Assembly (NCBI GenBank): GCA_032622095.1
Contig: CP136063.1
Location: forward strand, 32,678,987 to 32,742,986
DNA from: Siphonodentalium dalli
Taxonomy: Eukaryota; Mollusca; Scaphopoda; Gadilida; Siphonodentaliidae
Length of the DNA: 64,000 nucleotides
Reading direction: 5' to 3'
In this document: piece after piece, positions 1-10,400 of the stretch
Position numbering within the stretch: position 1 is the first letter of the stretch
How the letters are laid out: every line of letters starts with the position of its first letter
Program-made: the position numbers and the translations under genes
Notes under the pieces: model-generated
What the model was told of the DNA's origin: nothing
Databases searched by the model: none
The model's input: the letters and a program-made list of their open reading frames with translations, nothing else

Positions 1-1008
1 CACCAATCCTGTTGACACAATGTGATACTAGTAACTAGATATTCTTCACATGATCACTATATATAATTGCATCCATGTTAATGATGATGCATTCTTCACT
101 TGTATAGATTTTGGGATCGATTGGTTTGAAGATATTAACCATAACTTTAATTATATTTCCGCTGTTTACATACATTACATCTTTCCAATGTTCAGCTTAA
201 AAGAAAATTAACCCTACCCATTCCAATCCATGGTCATACAGTATGCTATCCAATGTAATGAATCTTATTTTCAATCTGACCAATCTCATACTAGTACATA
301 TACTTCTAGCTATCTAAAAATTCAGCATTAAAATATTTTATATCCAATCGTTATCAATAATTTTATATCCAGGTCTATACATCCCTCACTTGTACAGTTG
401 TTCATGTATTGATTTTTTAAATGGGAAATATTAACCCTTTTCTCCCATCTAAATGATCCCATGAATTTTTAATATGCAACTAACAAAAAACATAATAAAA
501 ACAGCTATGGTGCATCTTTCTGACTATGGATTTAGCTTAATTAGCTTTATCACTCTATAAGACATATCTGGTTGAAATCGAATGCCACATCCATGTTCCT
601 ATTGTGCATATGTGAGCAAGGTGCCCAGTAAGTCTGATTCCACTTGTGACCTCAATAGTAAGGTGTGAATTGTTGATTCTTTTGCACTCATGAAAAGGTT
701 GGTGTAAGAATCTATTAAAATAGCTAATCGGTATCGCCAAGGTATGGGTTAAACATCTGCCGATCGTGATCGGCCTCTCGTTAATTATTGGAATTTCAAA
801 GTTAATATTAATGACTGTCCTTATTAATTCACCTCCAAAATATTGAGTCAGAGAGGCTGAGATAGACTTATATTCTTCCTCAATGCATGTCGTTTTCAAA
901 ACTTTCAGGCCTATGGCATTCACGGTCAGAAAGCAGGTGTCCCCAAACAATGCTTATCGTATTTAAGACAATCATTAACTTAACATTTATCGTCTTTCTT
1001 TTCTTATC
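1..1008. other. no gene recognised
   Basis: AT-rich sequence. A minus-strand frame stays open at 555-950 but shows no motif I recognise. The end of this stretch has a pyrimidine-rich tract followed by TAG just before the ORF that starts at 1016, which could be a splice acceptor. Confidence 0.5.
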
Positions 1009-1015
1009 CTAGTTC

Positions 1016-1483
1016 ATGCCAGGAAAACACACAGATGAGCAGAAGCGTCGTTGGCGGAGGCGAAATCGTGACAAGAAACGGGCCAAAAGTAAGGCAGTTT
1101 CCCAAGAGAGTGTCAATGGAGGCATCTCTTCTCCTCCACCACCACCTATTACGACAAAAACCTCTCCAGATACGCCATGTATAACAAATGACTTAGTATA
1201 TACTGAGTCTGATCTGTGTATCGATATGCAGGACAATATTGGGCATTCAAGTGAGAAGAAAACTAAATTTTCAGATTTTTTCCCGCCATCAGAATTCTCA
1301 CTTATAAAGGCTCACAAAATAGTTGAAGAAGAACGGGAAAAAAGATATAAGGCACAGGACTATGCCTATTTATGTTTACATAAGGCTAAAAAATATAAAA
1401 GCCGTCTTGAAAAAGTTCACTCCAATCTTTCCAATATGTCAGATGACATTACGTTTGGTTTGACAGGAGATGTTCAGCCCTAA
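1016..1483 (+). CDS. small basic/coiled-coil protein or exon, possible CACTA accessory ORF
   Basis: Open frame of 155 residues. The first 25 residues are very basic (KRRWRRRNRDKKRAK) and could bind DNA or act as a nuclear signal. Residues 40-50 are proline-rich. Residues 95-145 are charged and probably helical or coiled coil (IVEEEREKRYKAQDY). An in-frame TAG lies directly upstream within a TTTCTTTTCTTATCCTAG-like acceptor, so this may be an internal or last exon whose upstream part I cannot place. It lies 2.4 kb upstream of, and on the same strand as, the CACTA-type transposase. Plant CACTA elements carry a second DNA-binding protein besides the transposase, so an accessory role is conceivable, but this is inference from position only. 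The function is unrecognised. Confidence 0.45.
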   Translation: MPGKHTDEQKRRWRRRNRDKKRAKSKAVSQESVNGGISSPPPPPITTKTSPDTPCITNDLVYTESDLCIDMQDNIGHSSEKKTKFSDFFPPSEFSLIKAHKIVEEEREKRYKAQDYAYLCLHKAKKYKSRLEKVHSNLSNMSDDITFGLTGDVQP

Positions 1484-1559
1484 ATTTATATTATTTATAA
1501 ACTATATTAATCTGCATACCATTTGAATAATGAAGCTTCAAAACACAGATATATGCAGA

Positions 1560-2052
1560 CAGTGTTCGCGCTGTCAGTAGCCAAATTAGCCAATGGCTAA
1601 TATTTTTCGCATTTGGCTCTGTTTGGCTAACAAAAAATTCATTTGGCTAAACTTTTTTTTTTACCCTGAATGGAGACGGAAAGTATGGTGTCAGAAGGAT
1701 AATTACCGGAAGATTTCAATAGAATAGATATTCAACACCTTACTATAATAAGCCATTGCTAGCGGCCATGGTGTCAATAGTGTCAACGACATAGTTATTA
1801 CAATTAGTTTAGCGGATTTCTGTGATTATAATTATATAGAATGTTAGTTTCATGTTTGCGAATTTCGTTTCAGGTTTTCATTCTGAGTATAACAAATAAT
1901 GTTTAAAACAAATATTTCAGTCATTAATAGTGAACCTACCAGAAAACGATGATTTAATTTGGCCAAATTGTTTTTTTTAATTTGGCCAAAAAACATTTGG
2001 CTAAAGTTTTTTTCATTTGGCTAAAGTTTGTTTTGGTCCAGCGCGAACACTT
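1560..2052. mobile_element. non-autonomous hAT element (MITE), 493 bp
   Basis: Ends are CAGTGTTCGCGCTG on the left and CAGCGCGAACACTT on the right, inverted repeats matching at 13 of 14 positions. They are flanked by TATGCAGA (1552-1559) and TATGCAGG (2053-2060), an 8-bp target duplication with one mismatch, as expected for hAT transposases. Inside, ATTTGGCTAA/TTTGGCCAAA motifs recur near both ends and may be subterminal transposase-binding sites. No coding capacity. Confidence 0.8.
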
Positions 2053-2301
2053 TATGCAGGTTATTCGGTCCAAATAAATTATACAAGATGCCGAATGATG
2101 TTTTATTATCAATGCCTGTTCACAAATGAACTGTTATTTTGATTATAGGGGGCCCGTAAAATATTTTTCGAAGCGATAATTTCATTGACTTCAATTATTA
2201 CTCCTTTCCGAAGCAAATAGAGTCTGTATATCAGTACTGTATGTATTTATTGACCTATTTTAACCAAAAGAACGTGACAAACGCGAGAAATTACTTGGGA
2301 T

Positions 2302-2583
2302 ATTTTTAGGGCTGAACATTACGAGGTGCTTTAAGTATGTATTCAGGGTTATAATAAGCAGAAAGAATATTTAAAAATATGTCCCTTAACACTTTTATGA
2401 CGGGAGCTGTGCTGATGCAGCATAAAGACCCTGTGCCAGTGCATTTTTAGGGCTGAACATTACGAGGTGCTTTAAGTATGTATTCAGGGTTATAATAAGC
2501 AGAAAGAATATTAAAAAATATGTCCCTTAACACTTTTATGACGGGAGCTGTGCTGATGCAGCATAAAGACCCTGTGCCAGTGC
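2302..2583. repeat. 141-bp tandem duplication, two copies
   Basis: Copies at 2302-2442 and 2443-2583 are almost identical; the one clear difference is in an A/T run. The unit includes the left terminus (TTAACACTTTTATGACGGG) of the TTAA-type MITE that follows, so the duplication happened after insertion and left two left ends. Confidence 0.9.
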
Positions 2584-2809
2584 ATTATTTTATATATGCG
2601 GTTCTCCCACTGGGAACATCAAATTGATAAGAGAATGCACTGGCTTACACGGTCAAGGTAAATTGCGTTACATGTTGGCCAATGCATTCTCTTATACAGG
2701 TATATCTACATGTGTATGCAAAGTGGCTTTGCATATGGGCAACTCACATATGTAAGAGAATGCATTGGCACAAGATTTTTTCGGGCAGCTCCAGTCATGA
2801 AAGGATTAA
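2527..2809. mobile_element. TTAA-flanked MITE with TATGACGGGAGCTG ends
   Basis: Left end TTAACACTTTTATGACGGGA, right end TCCAGTCATGAAAGGATTAA: imperfect inverted repeats bounded by TTAA. Extra left end at 2386 through the 141-bp duplication. The interior carries degraded copies of the CCAATGCATTCTCTTATA palindrome arm seen intact at 10866 and 28272. TTAA target choice points to a piggyBac-type transposase acting in trans. Confidence 0.6.
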
Positions 2810-2957
2810 AAATTGTTGATTGGGTACTCGTAAAGTTTGACATGTACATGTATGCAATCTTCATTTCTCAAATGTAACCAACATCTAGTGCAACAGTGCT
2901 TGCACACTTTCATTATGTTTATTGAAATTTGAAACTAAATATACAGGTACCTCTTAT

Positions 2958-3350
2958 TTAAAGGTACTCAATCCGATAAAACTTCTCTCAATTACTATTT
3001 CATTGGCTTCGGGGGTCATAAATATTTGATTCGAGTCGAGAAAGCCACCCATCAAAGCTCAGATTTATTAGATATCGATTTTAGAATCAATTATTTTTCA
3101 TTATTGGGAATACTTTCTGTCCCAGAAGTTTACCGAAAAAGCCAACCGACATACTCTCGATACTAAATTCCACTGAACAAACTGTTGCTATGCAACACAT
3201 TTTGGGCAATTATCAACGATAGTTCACAGTCGTTAGCATTATTGTTGGATAGTTAATCGATTCTGATAACTAAAGTGACTTTTGATAAAATTTTGTTGTT
3301 GTTGGAATCTGTTGAGATGGAGACCCTCTGATCGGATTGAGTACCTTTAA
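2958..3350. mobile_element. TTAA-flanked MITE, AGGTACTCAATCCGAT ends
   Basis: Left TTAAAGGTACTCAATCCGAT and right ATCGGATTGAGTACCTTTAA are perfect 20-bp inverted repeats that include TTAA. The interior carries GGCTTCGGGGGTCATAAATA and a TTAGATATCGATTTT block shared with the element at 8422-8900, so both are one family. The rest of the arms is strongly diverged. Confidence 0.78.
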
Positions 3351-3885
3351 GTGACATAAATTATTGCTTCCAATAAATAAATCTGGTCCCAGATTATGGA
3401 AATTGAGATTACATAAAAATAATTTGATGAGTTTTAGTAGAAGCCATTTGATTAGAAATTGGTCTTTGATGAATGTTGTTGATAGGTCATTCAAATAGAA
3501 ATTGCTTTTTGTTAAAGAATCAGATCTATTACTGGTAGTTCCATGTATGAAACATAGTTATTTTTTCCCTGCTCTTACCTAGCTTTTCCTTCTTTTGCAG
3601 TTTTGTAATAGAAGATGCAACTAGGAAATACCATCGGTGAAACCTGAGTATGGAATGTTGAGATACATCAAGATGTACATATTTTAAATTATTGTGTAGT
3701 GTACATGTACATCACTTTCATTGTGAGCAAATTTGTAATGTCACCTCTAGTCATTTATATTGGAAATTATTTGCTTTAACACTCAAAATGGGATGTGATA
3801 ATTTTGGCATATAATCTGGAACACTGATATTTTTATCTTATCTCAACAAAAACAGAATAACTCATCCCTAATCAACTCAGACAAT
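3351..3885. other. upstream region of the transposase gene
   Basis: No ORF of note. TTTTGCAG at about 3600 and a pyrimidine-poor CAAAAACAG at 3855 could be splice acceptors for an untranslated leader. No TATA box is convincingly placed. Confidence 0.35.
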
Positions 3886-6852
3886 ATGTCAAGTACCTTG
3901 CCATTGAAGTTAGCTTGGACAATTAACCAAAAGAAGAGAAGGCAATGTCCTGGGTGCAGTTGTTGGTATGATGCTAAGTATTTTGATAGGCATCGGAAAC
4001 TTAATCTAATTGCTGGGAAATGGATGTGTTGCGAGGGTATACATGACAATATTCCAGACTCTGCCATTAAGAAAAGAAAGTGCCCTCCAGAGACCTTTGA
4101 ACTTGATATAAATGCAGCAAGTAATGCATCCAATGATAAAGGAGCAACCAATGTATCCGATGATAATGAATCTGATTGTGAAAGTGATACATTTAGGCGT
4201 AAACTTAGACACTTGGTTGAGTTGTCTATTCCTTCCAATGATTTAGATCAAGTTCTTGAACCTGGGTTCAGTAATGTTGCAGAAAATTGGGATGAATCTG
4301 AAGAAGAAATTAATGCTGATCTTGACACGGATCAATCTTCAGATTTAATGGACACTGATGGCGGCTTTTTATTTAGTAGCATTTTTTTGTGGTTGTTTTC
4401 ATTCATCTGTAAATGGCAGGTGTTTTACAATATTACTGACTCTGCTATAAATTGTCTGATATCTTTTCTTTGCACTTTCATGAGTAAACTGACTGAAAAA
4501 TTGCCACTGCTTAAACCGGTTTTGAGCATTTTTCCTAAAAGTGGTTATACACTATGGAAACAAATGGGATTTAAGAAGGACTGTTTCAGAAAATATGTGG
4601 TTTGTATGAATTGTATTTCTCTTTACAAATATGAGGACTGCATTATCAAAGAAAATGGGGAAGCAGTTTCTTCATCATGCAAATTTATTGAGTTTCCCAG
4701 ACACTCTCAAAAATACCGAAGAAAACCTTGTGGCGAAAAACTACTGAAACTGGTTAATCTACCTTCAGGAAATAAAAAACTGTATCCACATAAAACTTAT
4801 TGCTACAAGTCCATCAGTGAATCTCTTAAGCGCCTTATTCTCAGAGATGATTTCCTCATTAAATGTCAGTTGTGGCGTTCAAGGCAAACAAAAAGTAGAA
4901 TGTTTTCTGACATCTATGATGGTAAAGTCTGGGAAGATTTCAAGTCACATGAGTTAGGGAATTTTTTGAAAAATCCTCACAATTTTGGACTGATGATTAA
5001 TCTCGACTGGTTTCAACCTTTTGAACATGTTAAGTACTCAGTTGGTGTTCTCTATGGGGTAATTTTGAACTTGCCACGAAGCGAACGGTTTAAAATGCAA
5101 AACTTAATTTTAATTGGAATCATACCAGATATGTCAAAGGAACCTCCAGTAAATACTTTTTTGGAACCTTTTATTGATGAAATGAAAGTTCTTTGGGACG
5201 AAGGAATTAGTGTAGAAGGTGAAACTGGGGACATTCTTACAATAAAAGCAGCAGTTATATGTGTTGGATGTGATATACCTGCATCTCGTAAAATATGTGG
5301 TTTCTTAGGCCATGCTGCAACACTGGGTTGCTCGAAGTGCAAAAAACAATTTCCTGGGGGTGTTGGTGAAAAAGATTATTCAGGCTTCGATGTGGATAGT
5401 TGGACACCAAGGACTACATCTGAAGTAAGAGCCCAAGCATATAAGACTACAAAAGCTACAACTAAGACCAAAAAAACATCCCTTGAATCAGAGTATGGTG
5501 TGAGGTATTCTCAGTTTAACAGACTACCATATTTTGATACTGTGCGATTTTCAATTATCGACCCAATGCATAACCTGTTCCAAGGAACTGCAAAGCATAT
5601 GATGAAAATTTGGGTGGGAGATAGGATCATTGATAAAGATAAATTACAAATTATTCAAGAAAGAGTGGACTCCATGGATGTAGCTAGTTCTGTTGGTCCT
5701 ATTCCACGTAAAATTGCATCATCATTCAGTGGGTTTACTGCCGACCAGTGGAAAAACTGGACAAATATATTTTCCATTTATGCATTGAAAGGGGTCATTC
5801 CTGATGCTTATTTAAACAATTGGAGAAAGTTTGTATTAGCATCACGGATCATCTGCTCTAAGTTCATTTCTGAACCTGAAATACTTAATTTTGAAAGACT
5901 TATCCTCAATTTCTGTATTGAATTTGAAGAAATATATGGAAATGAAAAAGTAACACCGAATATGCATCTTCATGGTCATTTGGCTAACTGTGTAAGGGAT
6001 TATGGGCCTGTTTATTCTTTCTGGCTATTCAGTTTTGAGAGGTATAATGGTTACCTTGGATCACTACCAAACAATAATCGATCTGTTGAAGTTCAAATGA
6101 TGAGGCGGTTCTCCCGAAATGCCCTTGTGAAATCAGTGAAATTGCCATCAGAATTTTATGGTGATTTTTCCAAACATTTTGAATTTAATGAAACTGAACC
6201 AGAAGTTTGTTTTCCCACTGATCAGATATGGGAAATCATTAATCTTTCAAAAATTACAACAGTTCTGTACAATCAAAGTTGGGAAGATATTTCTCTATTC
6301 AGCATTAAGAAGTCAGTTCAATTTGTTCTGACAAATGACGATCATCGTTTTCTTAAAGAGACTTATAAAGTGCTATATCCAGAAATCATTAGTAATGGTG
6401 AACATATTTCCATACCATATTCCTGCCTAAGATGTAGTGATGTCTTTTTAGGGAAGGAAATTTTTGGTTCTGAATCATCGCGACACAAACGGTCATCTTT
6501 CATAATGGCTTATTGGCCAGTAGAGAATGGGCAAATTTTATCTGACGGAATAGCGTGTGATCTCAGGCCTGGTCAAGTTCTTTTCTATTTCAAACATAGC
6601 CTTTTCATTAATAAGACTCACAAAACACACATTTTTGCAAAAAAAAATTGGCTCATGCCTGTGAGTAGTCAACTGAAAACATATTGTGGGCCTCCAATAC
6701 AAGTATGGGAAGGAAACATATTTGATGTACTTGGTGCCAGTTCTTTTATGCCAATACAGCGGATTTTCTGCAAATTTGTTCCTCCATATGGAAATGTTCA
6801 GAATAAATCAGTTTGTTTTGTTTGCCCTTTAAATAATGGGTTGAATGTCTAA
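3886..6852 (+). CDS. CACTA/EnSpm transposase (Transposase_21, tnp2 family)
   Basis: A single open frame of 988 residues encoding the DDE-type transposase that cuts and pastes a CACTA element in the nucleus. An N-terminal zinc-binding motif is visible at residues 20-40 (CPGCSCWYDAKYFDRHRK), followed by an acidic linker to about residue 155. The catalytic core has the family landmarks in order: LMINLDWFQPF with D374; GCDIPASRKICGFLGH with D463 and a following CSKC; and IIDPMHNLFQG with D559. Downstream are MHLHGHL (693) and FSFERYNGYLGSLPNNNRS (about 718-737), the conserved tail of animal and plant family members. Length is typical and I see no frameshift, so the copy looks recent or intact. 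The ATG at 3886 was chosen because it opens the frame just before the zinc motif. I could not find CACTR terminal repeats, so the element's borders are undefined. An earlier 5' exon is possible. Confidence 0.92.
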   Translation: MSSTLPLKLAWTINQKKRRQCPGCSCWYDAKYFDRHRKLNLIAGKWMCCEGIHDNIPDSAIKKRKCPPETFELDINAASNASNDKGATNVSDDNESDCESDTFRRKLRHLVELSIPSNDLDQVLEPGFSNVAENWDESEEEINADLDTDQSSDLMDTDGGFLFSSIFLWLFSFICKWQVFYNITDSAINCLISFLCTFMSKLTEKLPLLKPVLSIFPKSGYTLWKQMGFKKDCFRKYVVCMNCISLYKYEDCIIKENGEAVSSSCKFIEFPRHSQKYRRKPCGEKLLKLVNLPSGNKKLYPHKTYCYKSISESLKRLILRDDFLIKCQLWRSRQTKSRMFSDIYDGKVWEDFKSHELGNFLKNPHNFGLMINLDWFQPFEHVKYSVGVLYGVILNLPRSERFKMQNLILIGIIPDMSKEPPVNTFLEPFIDEMKVLWDEGISVEGETGDILTIKAAVICVGCDIPASRKICGFLGHAATLGCSKCKKQFPGGVGEKDYSGFDVDSWTPRTTSEVRAQAYKTTKATTKTKKTSLESEYGVRYSQFNRLPYFDTVRFSIIDPMHNLFQGTAKHMMKIWVGDRIIDKDKLQIIQERVDSMDVASSVGPIPRKIASSFSGFTADQWKNWTNIFSIYALKGVIPDAYLNNWRKFVLASRIICSKFISEPEILNFERLILNFCIEFEEIYGNEKVTPNMHLHGHLANCVRDYGPVYSFWLFSFERYNGYLGSLPNNNRSVEVQMMRRFSRNALVKSVKLPSEFYGDFSKHFEFNETEPEVCFPTDQIWEIINLSKITTVLYNQSWEDISLFSIKKSVQFVLTNDDHRFLKETYKVLYPEIISNGEHISIPYSCLRCSDVFLGKEIFGSESSRHKRSSFIMAYWPVENGQILSDGIACDLRPGQVLFYFKHSLFINKTHKTHIFAKKNWLMPVSSQLKTYCGPPIQVWEGNIFDVLGASSFMPIQRIFCKFVPPYGNVQNKSVCFVCPLNNGLNV

Positions 6853-6939
6853 ATCCAAACAAAAAAACATAAAAACATGCTTCTGTCAAGAGATTTGTCC
6901 TAGCTGAAGATATCTACTGTACTAAAAAAAAAAATTAAT

Positions 6940-7190
6940 TAGTCGGTTCGGTAGGGTCCGAACTGTCTTCTTTTAACTCAACTTGACAAGTTTGAGCTAT
7001 TGCCATGGGTTGTTGTCCGTCATCCATCAACAATTTCCTATAAGATATCTACTCGATATGTCAGTCATTAGAAAAATTAACTAAATTAATCAGTTTGGTA
7101 GGGTCGGAACTGTCTTCTCTTTTTTTTTAGCTCAACTTGACAAAGCTATTGCCATGGTTGGTGTCTGCCAGCCATCAACAATTTCCTATA
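6940..7190. repeat. two-copy direct repeat, about 140 bp period
   Basis: GGTAGGGTC(C/G)GAACTGTCTTC, CTCAACTTGACAA, GCTATTGCCATGG and ATCAACAATTTCCTATA occur in the same order at about 6950-7043 and 7090-7190. The motif mix resembles dispersed tandem repeats common in mollusc genomes (established pattern, from memory). Confidence 0.8.
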
Positions 7191-7647
7191 TCACACCATA
7201 TGTGTCACATCTCATCCATTCATCGCCAAGCTTCATATGGATTTTTGGGTGGCCCCTAGATGGGACCCATACATTTTTTTCTGAATTTCGTTTAAAAATA
7301 AGGCTGGATTTCAAATGAACAAACACACTTGTTGACTCATCATATAGTGTTTATACATGTACATATACAGTATAACTTACATTTGGAGACATCCCATGTA
7401 TATCAATGTGTCACAACGCTTAGTCATGCAGAGATTGCACCCTGTAAACACTAAAAGAGATTCGGTATCATGTCACGATCTTGGTAGTTATATGTACCTT
7501 TCTTGGTGTTCAAAATTTCAGCACAAAAATGAGAATAATCGAATAATTGGATTATTTCTTCATGTTATCAAGTTGGCCAAATAGAATCCATATTATGGCC
7601 TAATTCAGAACGTGGAGAACTAATATAATTACTTTGAAATAAAATTC
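7191..7647. other. no gene recognised
   Basis: AT-rich spacer between the direct repeat and the satellite. Short open frame at 7357-7584 has no recognisable motif. Confidence 0.4.
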
Positions 7648-8362
7648 ATTTGCCAGATCGCTTCCAATTTTCCTATATATTTTTGTGTGCAGAATCCTAA
7701 ATGCGCGAATAGGTGGTCATGGAAGGGTGATATCGCCCTTTGCCAGATCGCTTCAAATTTTCCCATATAGTTTTTTTTAGCAGAACGGTCAACGCGCGAG
7801 TAAAATGTAGGTGGTCATGGAAGGGTGATATCGCCCTTTGCCAGATCGCTTCAAATTTTCCTATATATATTTGTGTGCAGAATCCTAAACGCGCGAATAG
7901 GTGGTCATGGAATGGTGATATCGCCCTTTGCCAGATCGCTTCAAATTTTCCCATATAGTTTTTTTTAGCAGAACGGTCAACGCGCGAGTAAAATGTAGGT
8001 GGTCATGGAAGGGTGATATCGCCCTTTGCCAGATCGCTTCAAATTTTCCTATATATTTTTGTGTGCAGAATCCTAAATGCGCGAATAGGTGGTCATGGAA
8101 GGGTGATATCGCCCTTTACCAGATCGCTTCAAATTTCATATATATTTTTGTGTGCAGAATCCTAAATGCGCAAATAGGTGGTCATGGAAGGGTGATATCG
8201 CCCTTTGCCAGATCGCTTCAAATTTTCCCATATAGTTTTTTTAGCAGAACGGTGAAGCGCGAGTAAAATGTAGGTGGTCATGGAATGGTGATATCGCCCT
8301 TTGCCAGATCGCTTCAAATTTTCATATATATTTTTGTGTGCAGAATCCTAAACGTGCGAATA
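7648..8362. repeat. satellite with two alternating unit types (A about 90 bp, B about 97 bp)
   Basis: Eight units all begin TTTGCCAGATCGCTTCAAAT and end GGTGATATCGCCC, but have two middle versions: A with TTGTGTGCAGAATCCTAAA and B with TTTTTTTAGCAGAACGGT plus GAGTAAAATG. Order is A B A B A A B A, with starts near 7648, 7738, 7836, 7927, 8025, 8114, 8203 and 8297. Open frames on both strands simply run through the array. Confidence 0.95.
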
Positions 8363-8421
8363 AGCAGTTACTTATATCATGACCTGATATTGTTCACATT
8401 TATAAAGTTGGTGGTTGCATG

Positions 8422-8900
8422 TTAAAGGTTGACAATCAGATTATACCCCCCTAAATTAATATTTATTTGGCTTCAGGGATAAAAAAAATTTGATTAGAGT
8501 CAAGGAACCCACCCATTAAATCTCATTTAGTCATTAGATATCGATTTTATAAATCTATTAATTTTAACCACATGGATTAAATGCCGCCTGGGAATAAATA
8601 CATCGATCGTCTATCAGATACACTCTCGGTATGCACGCACATCGTAAATCGAGAACACTGGAGAAATAACTTTGCGTAATGGTGGGCGCGCATACGGGGT
8701 CTGTGTCTGATAGACGGTCGATGTATCTATTGCCAGGCGGCATTTAATCGATGTGGTGAAAATTAGCAGGTTTCAAAAATGGATATCTAATAACTCTGAG
8801 CTTTAAAGGGTGGGTTCCTCGACTTGATTCAAATATTTTTGACCCCCGAAGCCAAAGAAATATTAATTTAGGGGTGTTTAATCGGAATGTGCATCTTTAA
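8422..8900. mobile_element. TTAA-flanked long-arm foldback MITE
   Basis: TTAAAGG...CCCTAAATTAATATTT on the left mirrors AAATATTAATTTAGGGG...CTTTAA on the right. Inverted arms run about 200 bp each (GGCTTC..GGG, GGGTGGGTTCCT, AGACGGTCGATGTAT, GGCGGCATTTAATC) around a small centre near 8660. Same family as 2958-3350. Confidence 0.85.
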
Positions 8901-8956
8901 TGCACATATTATTGTTTTCATTTATTGATCATTTTCATTATCACTTTACATAAGAG

Positions 8957-9482
8957 TTAGAGCACAAGAATAGTTCTTTACCAGATTCAATCACATCGTT
9001 GATAAGATTTATTCTGGCGAAGAACTATTTGCATGCTCTGTAGGGCTGCAACGATTCATCGCGATACGCTGTCACACAACATGTGTATCGTATTGACCAT
9101 GCACTATGGGATTAGCTAGACATATTGGTCTAGTTTCACACGCAGTGTAAACTTGATGTTTTTCTTATAGCCTTTTCGATTATGGCAAGGAACTTGACCC
9201 AGTTCATGGGGGAGAACTGCGACATGAGGATCGGTGGCATTCCGATAAAGAGACGGTGGAAATCCGATAAACGAGACGGTTCGCTTTCGGCGACAAACGA
9301 GATTTTCTTCGTGTTTGGGCATTCAAACGGAATTGCCGTGACAAATCAGGTTTCATATCATCATATCGTTATTTTAGTTTCTAATATCCATCAAAATCTA
9401 GACGCTACAGTGAGTAAAACCAATAGAATCGCCATTTAAAAGTCACGCGACGGTTCGTTTTCGCAATGGGATTGTGCTCTAA
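8957..9482. mobile_element. MITE with TTAGAGCACAA inverted ends
   Basis: Left TTAGAGCACAAGAATAGTTC, right GCAATGGGATTGTGCTCTAA. The same two ends occur at 61632-62024 in the opposite order, which supports a mobile unit with these borders. A GGGCTGCAACGATTCATCGC segment inside (9042) resembles the end of a hAT element and may be a nested fragment. The open frame at 9182-9439 is unrecognised. Confidence 0.55.
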
Positions 9483-9719
9483 ACATGTTTATCACTTACA
9501 ATGTATATAAAAATATTATTTCTGTATGTACTAGTAACTTGTCTCTAGTTATACATGTAGGTATTCCTAGCTTTTCCCAGGAGATCCGCCTGGTTTTGCA
9601 TGCTGGAATATCTACTGGTTGCTTCTTTTGGTTTCATTGGAAATTGTTTTAATTTTTAAATTTAGATTATATTAGTTGGTTTACAAACAGACGTCCGTTC
9701 ATTTGTCCGAACATGTCGC

Positions 9720-9969
9720 CTAACCCTTTCATGAGTGGAGCTGAAATTCGGTGAAAACCCTGTGCCAATAATTAATGCATTATCTTATATAGGGTGCCTG
9801 GCAAATATACAAGACAATGCTTTGTCCTTATGATAGTTACCTTAACCGCGTAGGCTAGCACATTCTCTTATTATGTGAGCCTTCCTATGGGGGACTCCAT
9901 ATATATGAGAATGCTCTGCACAGGGCCTTTAATGTTGCACCCCTGCAGCTCCCGTCATGAAAGGGTTAA
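9720..9969. mobile_element. TTAA-type MITE, CCCTTTCATGACGGGAGCTG ends
   Basis: Left CTAACCCTTTCATGAGTGGA and right TCCCGTCATGAAAGGGTTAA form 23-bp imperfect inverted repeats. The interior has diverged AATGCATT...CTTATAT palindrome arms. Same family as 2527-2809. Confidence 0.7.
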
Positions 9970-9974
9970 TTATC

Positions 9975-10400
9975 GTGGTTTATTGTCTTTTGGTTTGGTG
10001 ATAGCAAGGGTTGCAGGAAAGGATACCGACATATTACAGGTGTCATCTATAAGTTTTTACCAGAGTTACCTGGAGTTACGGCCCTTAATTGACTTGGAAA
10101 TTATGTCCATCCAAACATATCACCTTGTAATTTGGGTGTTATTTATCAGAGTTTTGCCCTTTGGCATGGTGATAGCATAGCTTGGAGAAAAGGATACCCA
10201 CAAACTATAGGTTTTGTCCAAAAATAAATCAGATTTATGGCCCTTATTTGATTTGTGAATTTTGTGCCTGTACGAACCTATTCTACCTCGGGTGTCATCA
10301 GATGTTATTCTCCATTCGTATGGTGATGTCACATACTACAGGTTTCATCAAATTTTATTTATATTAGAGTTACGGCCCTTGTTTGAGTTGCATAGAGGTG
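9975..10400. repeat. degenerate tandem repeat, about 200 bp period
   Basis: GAGTTACGGCCCTT(A/G)(A/T)TTGA recurs with TTTGG(T/C)(A/T)TGGTGATAGCA and GAAAGGATACC blocks at about 9980-10090, 10140-10250 and 10310-10390. No stable coding frame. Confidence 0.55.

Noticed and set aside
555-950. 131-residue minus-strand frame
   Set aside because: No motif, no homologous pattern I recognise, and no splice or promoter context. Kept only as a remark on the region.
3843-4238. Minus-strand frame of 131 residues opposite the transposase start
   Set aside because: Shadow of the transposase coding strand.
7697-8266. Overlapping open frames on both strands coding for CQIASNFPIY repeats
   Set aside because: Translation of the A/B satellite.
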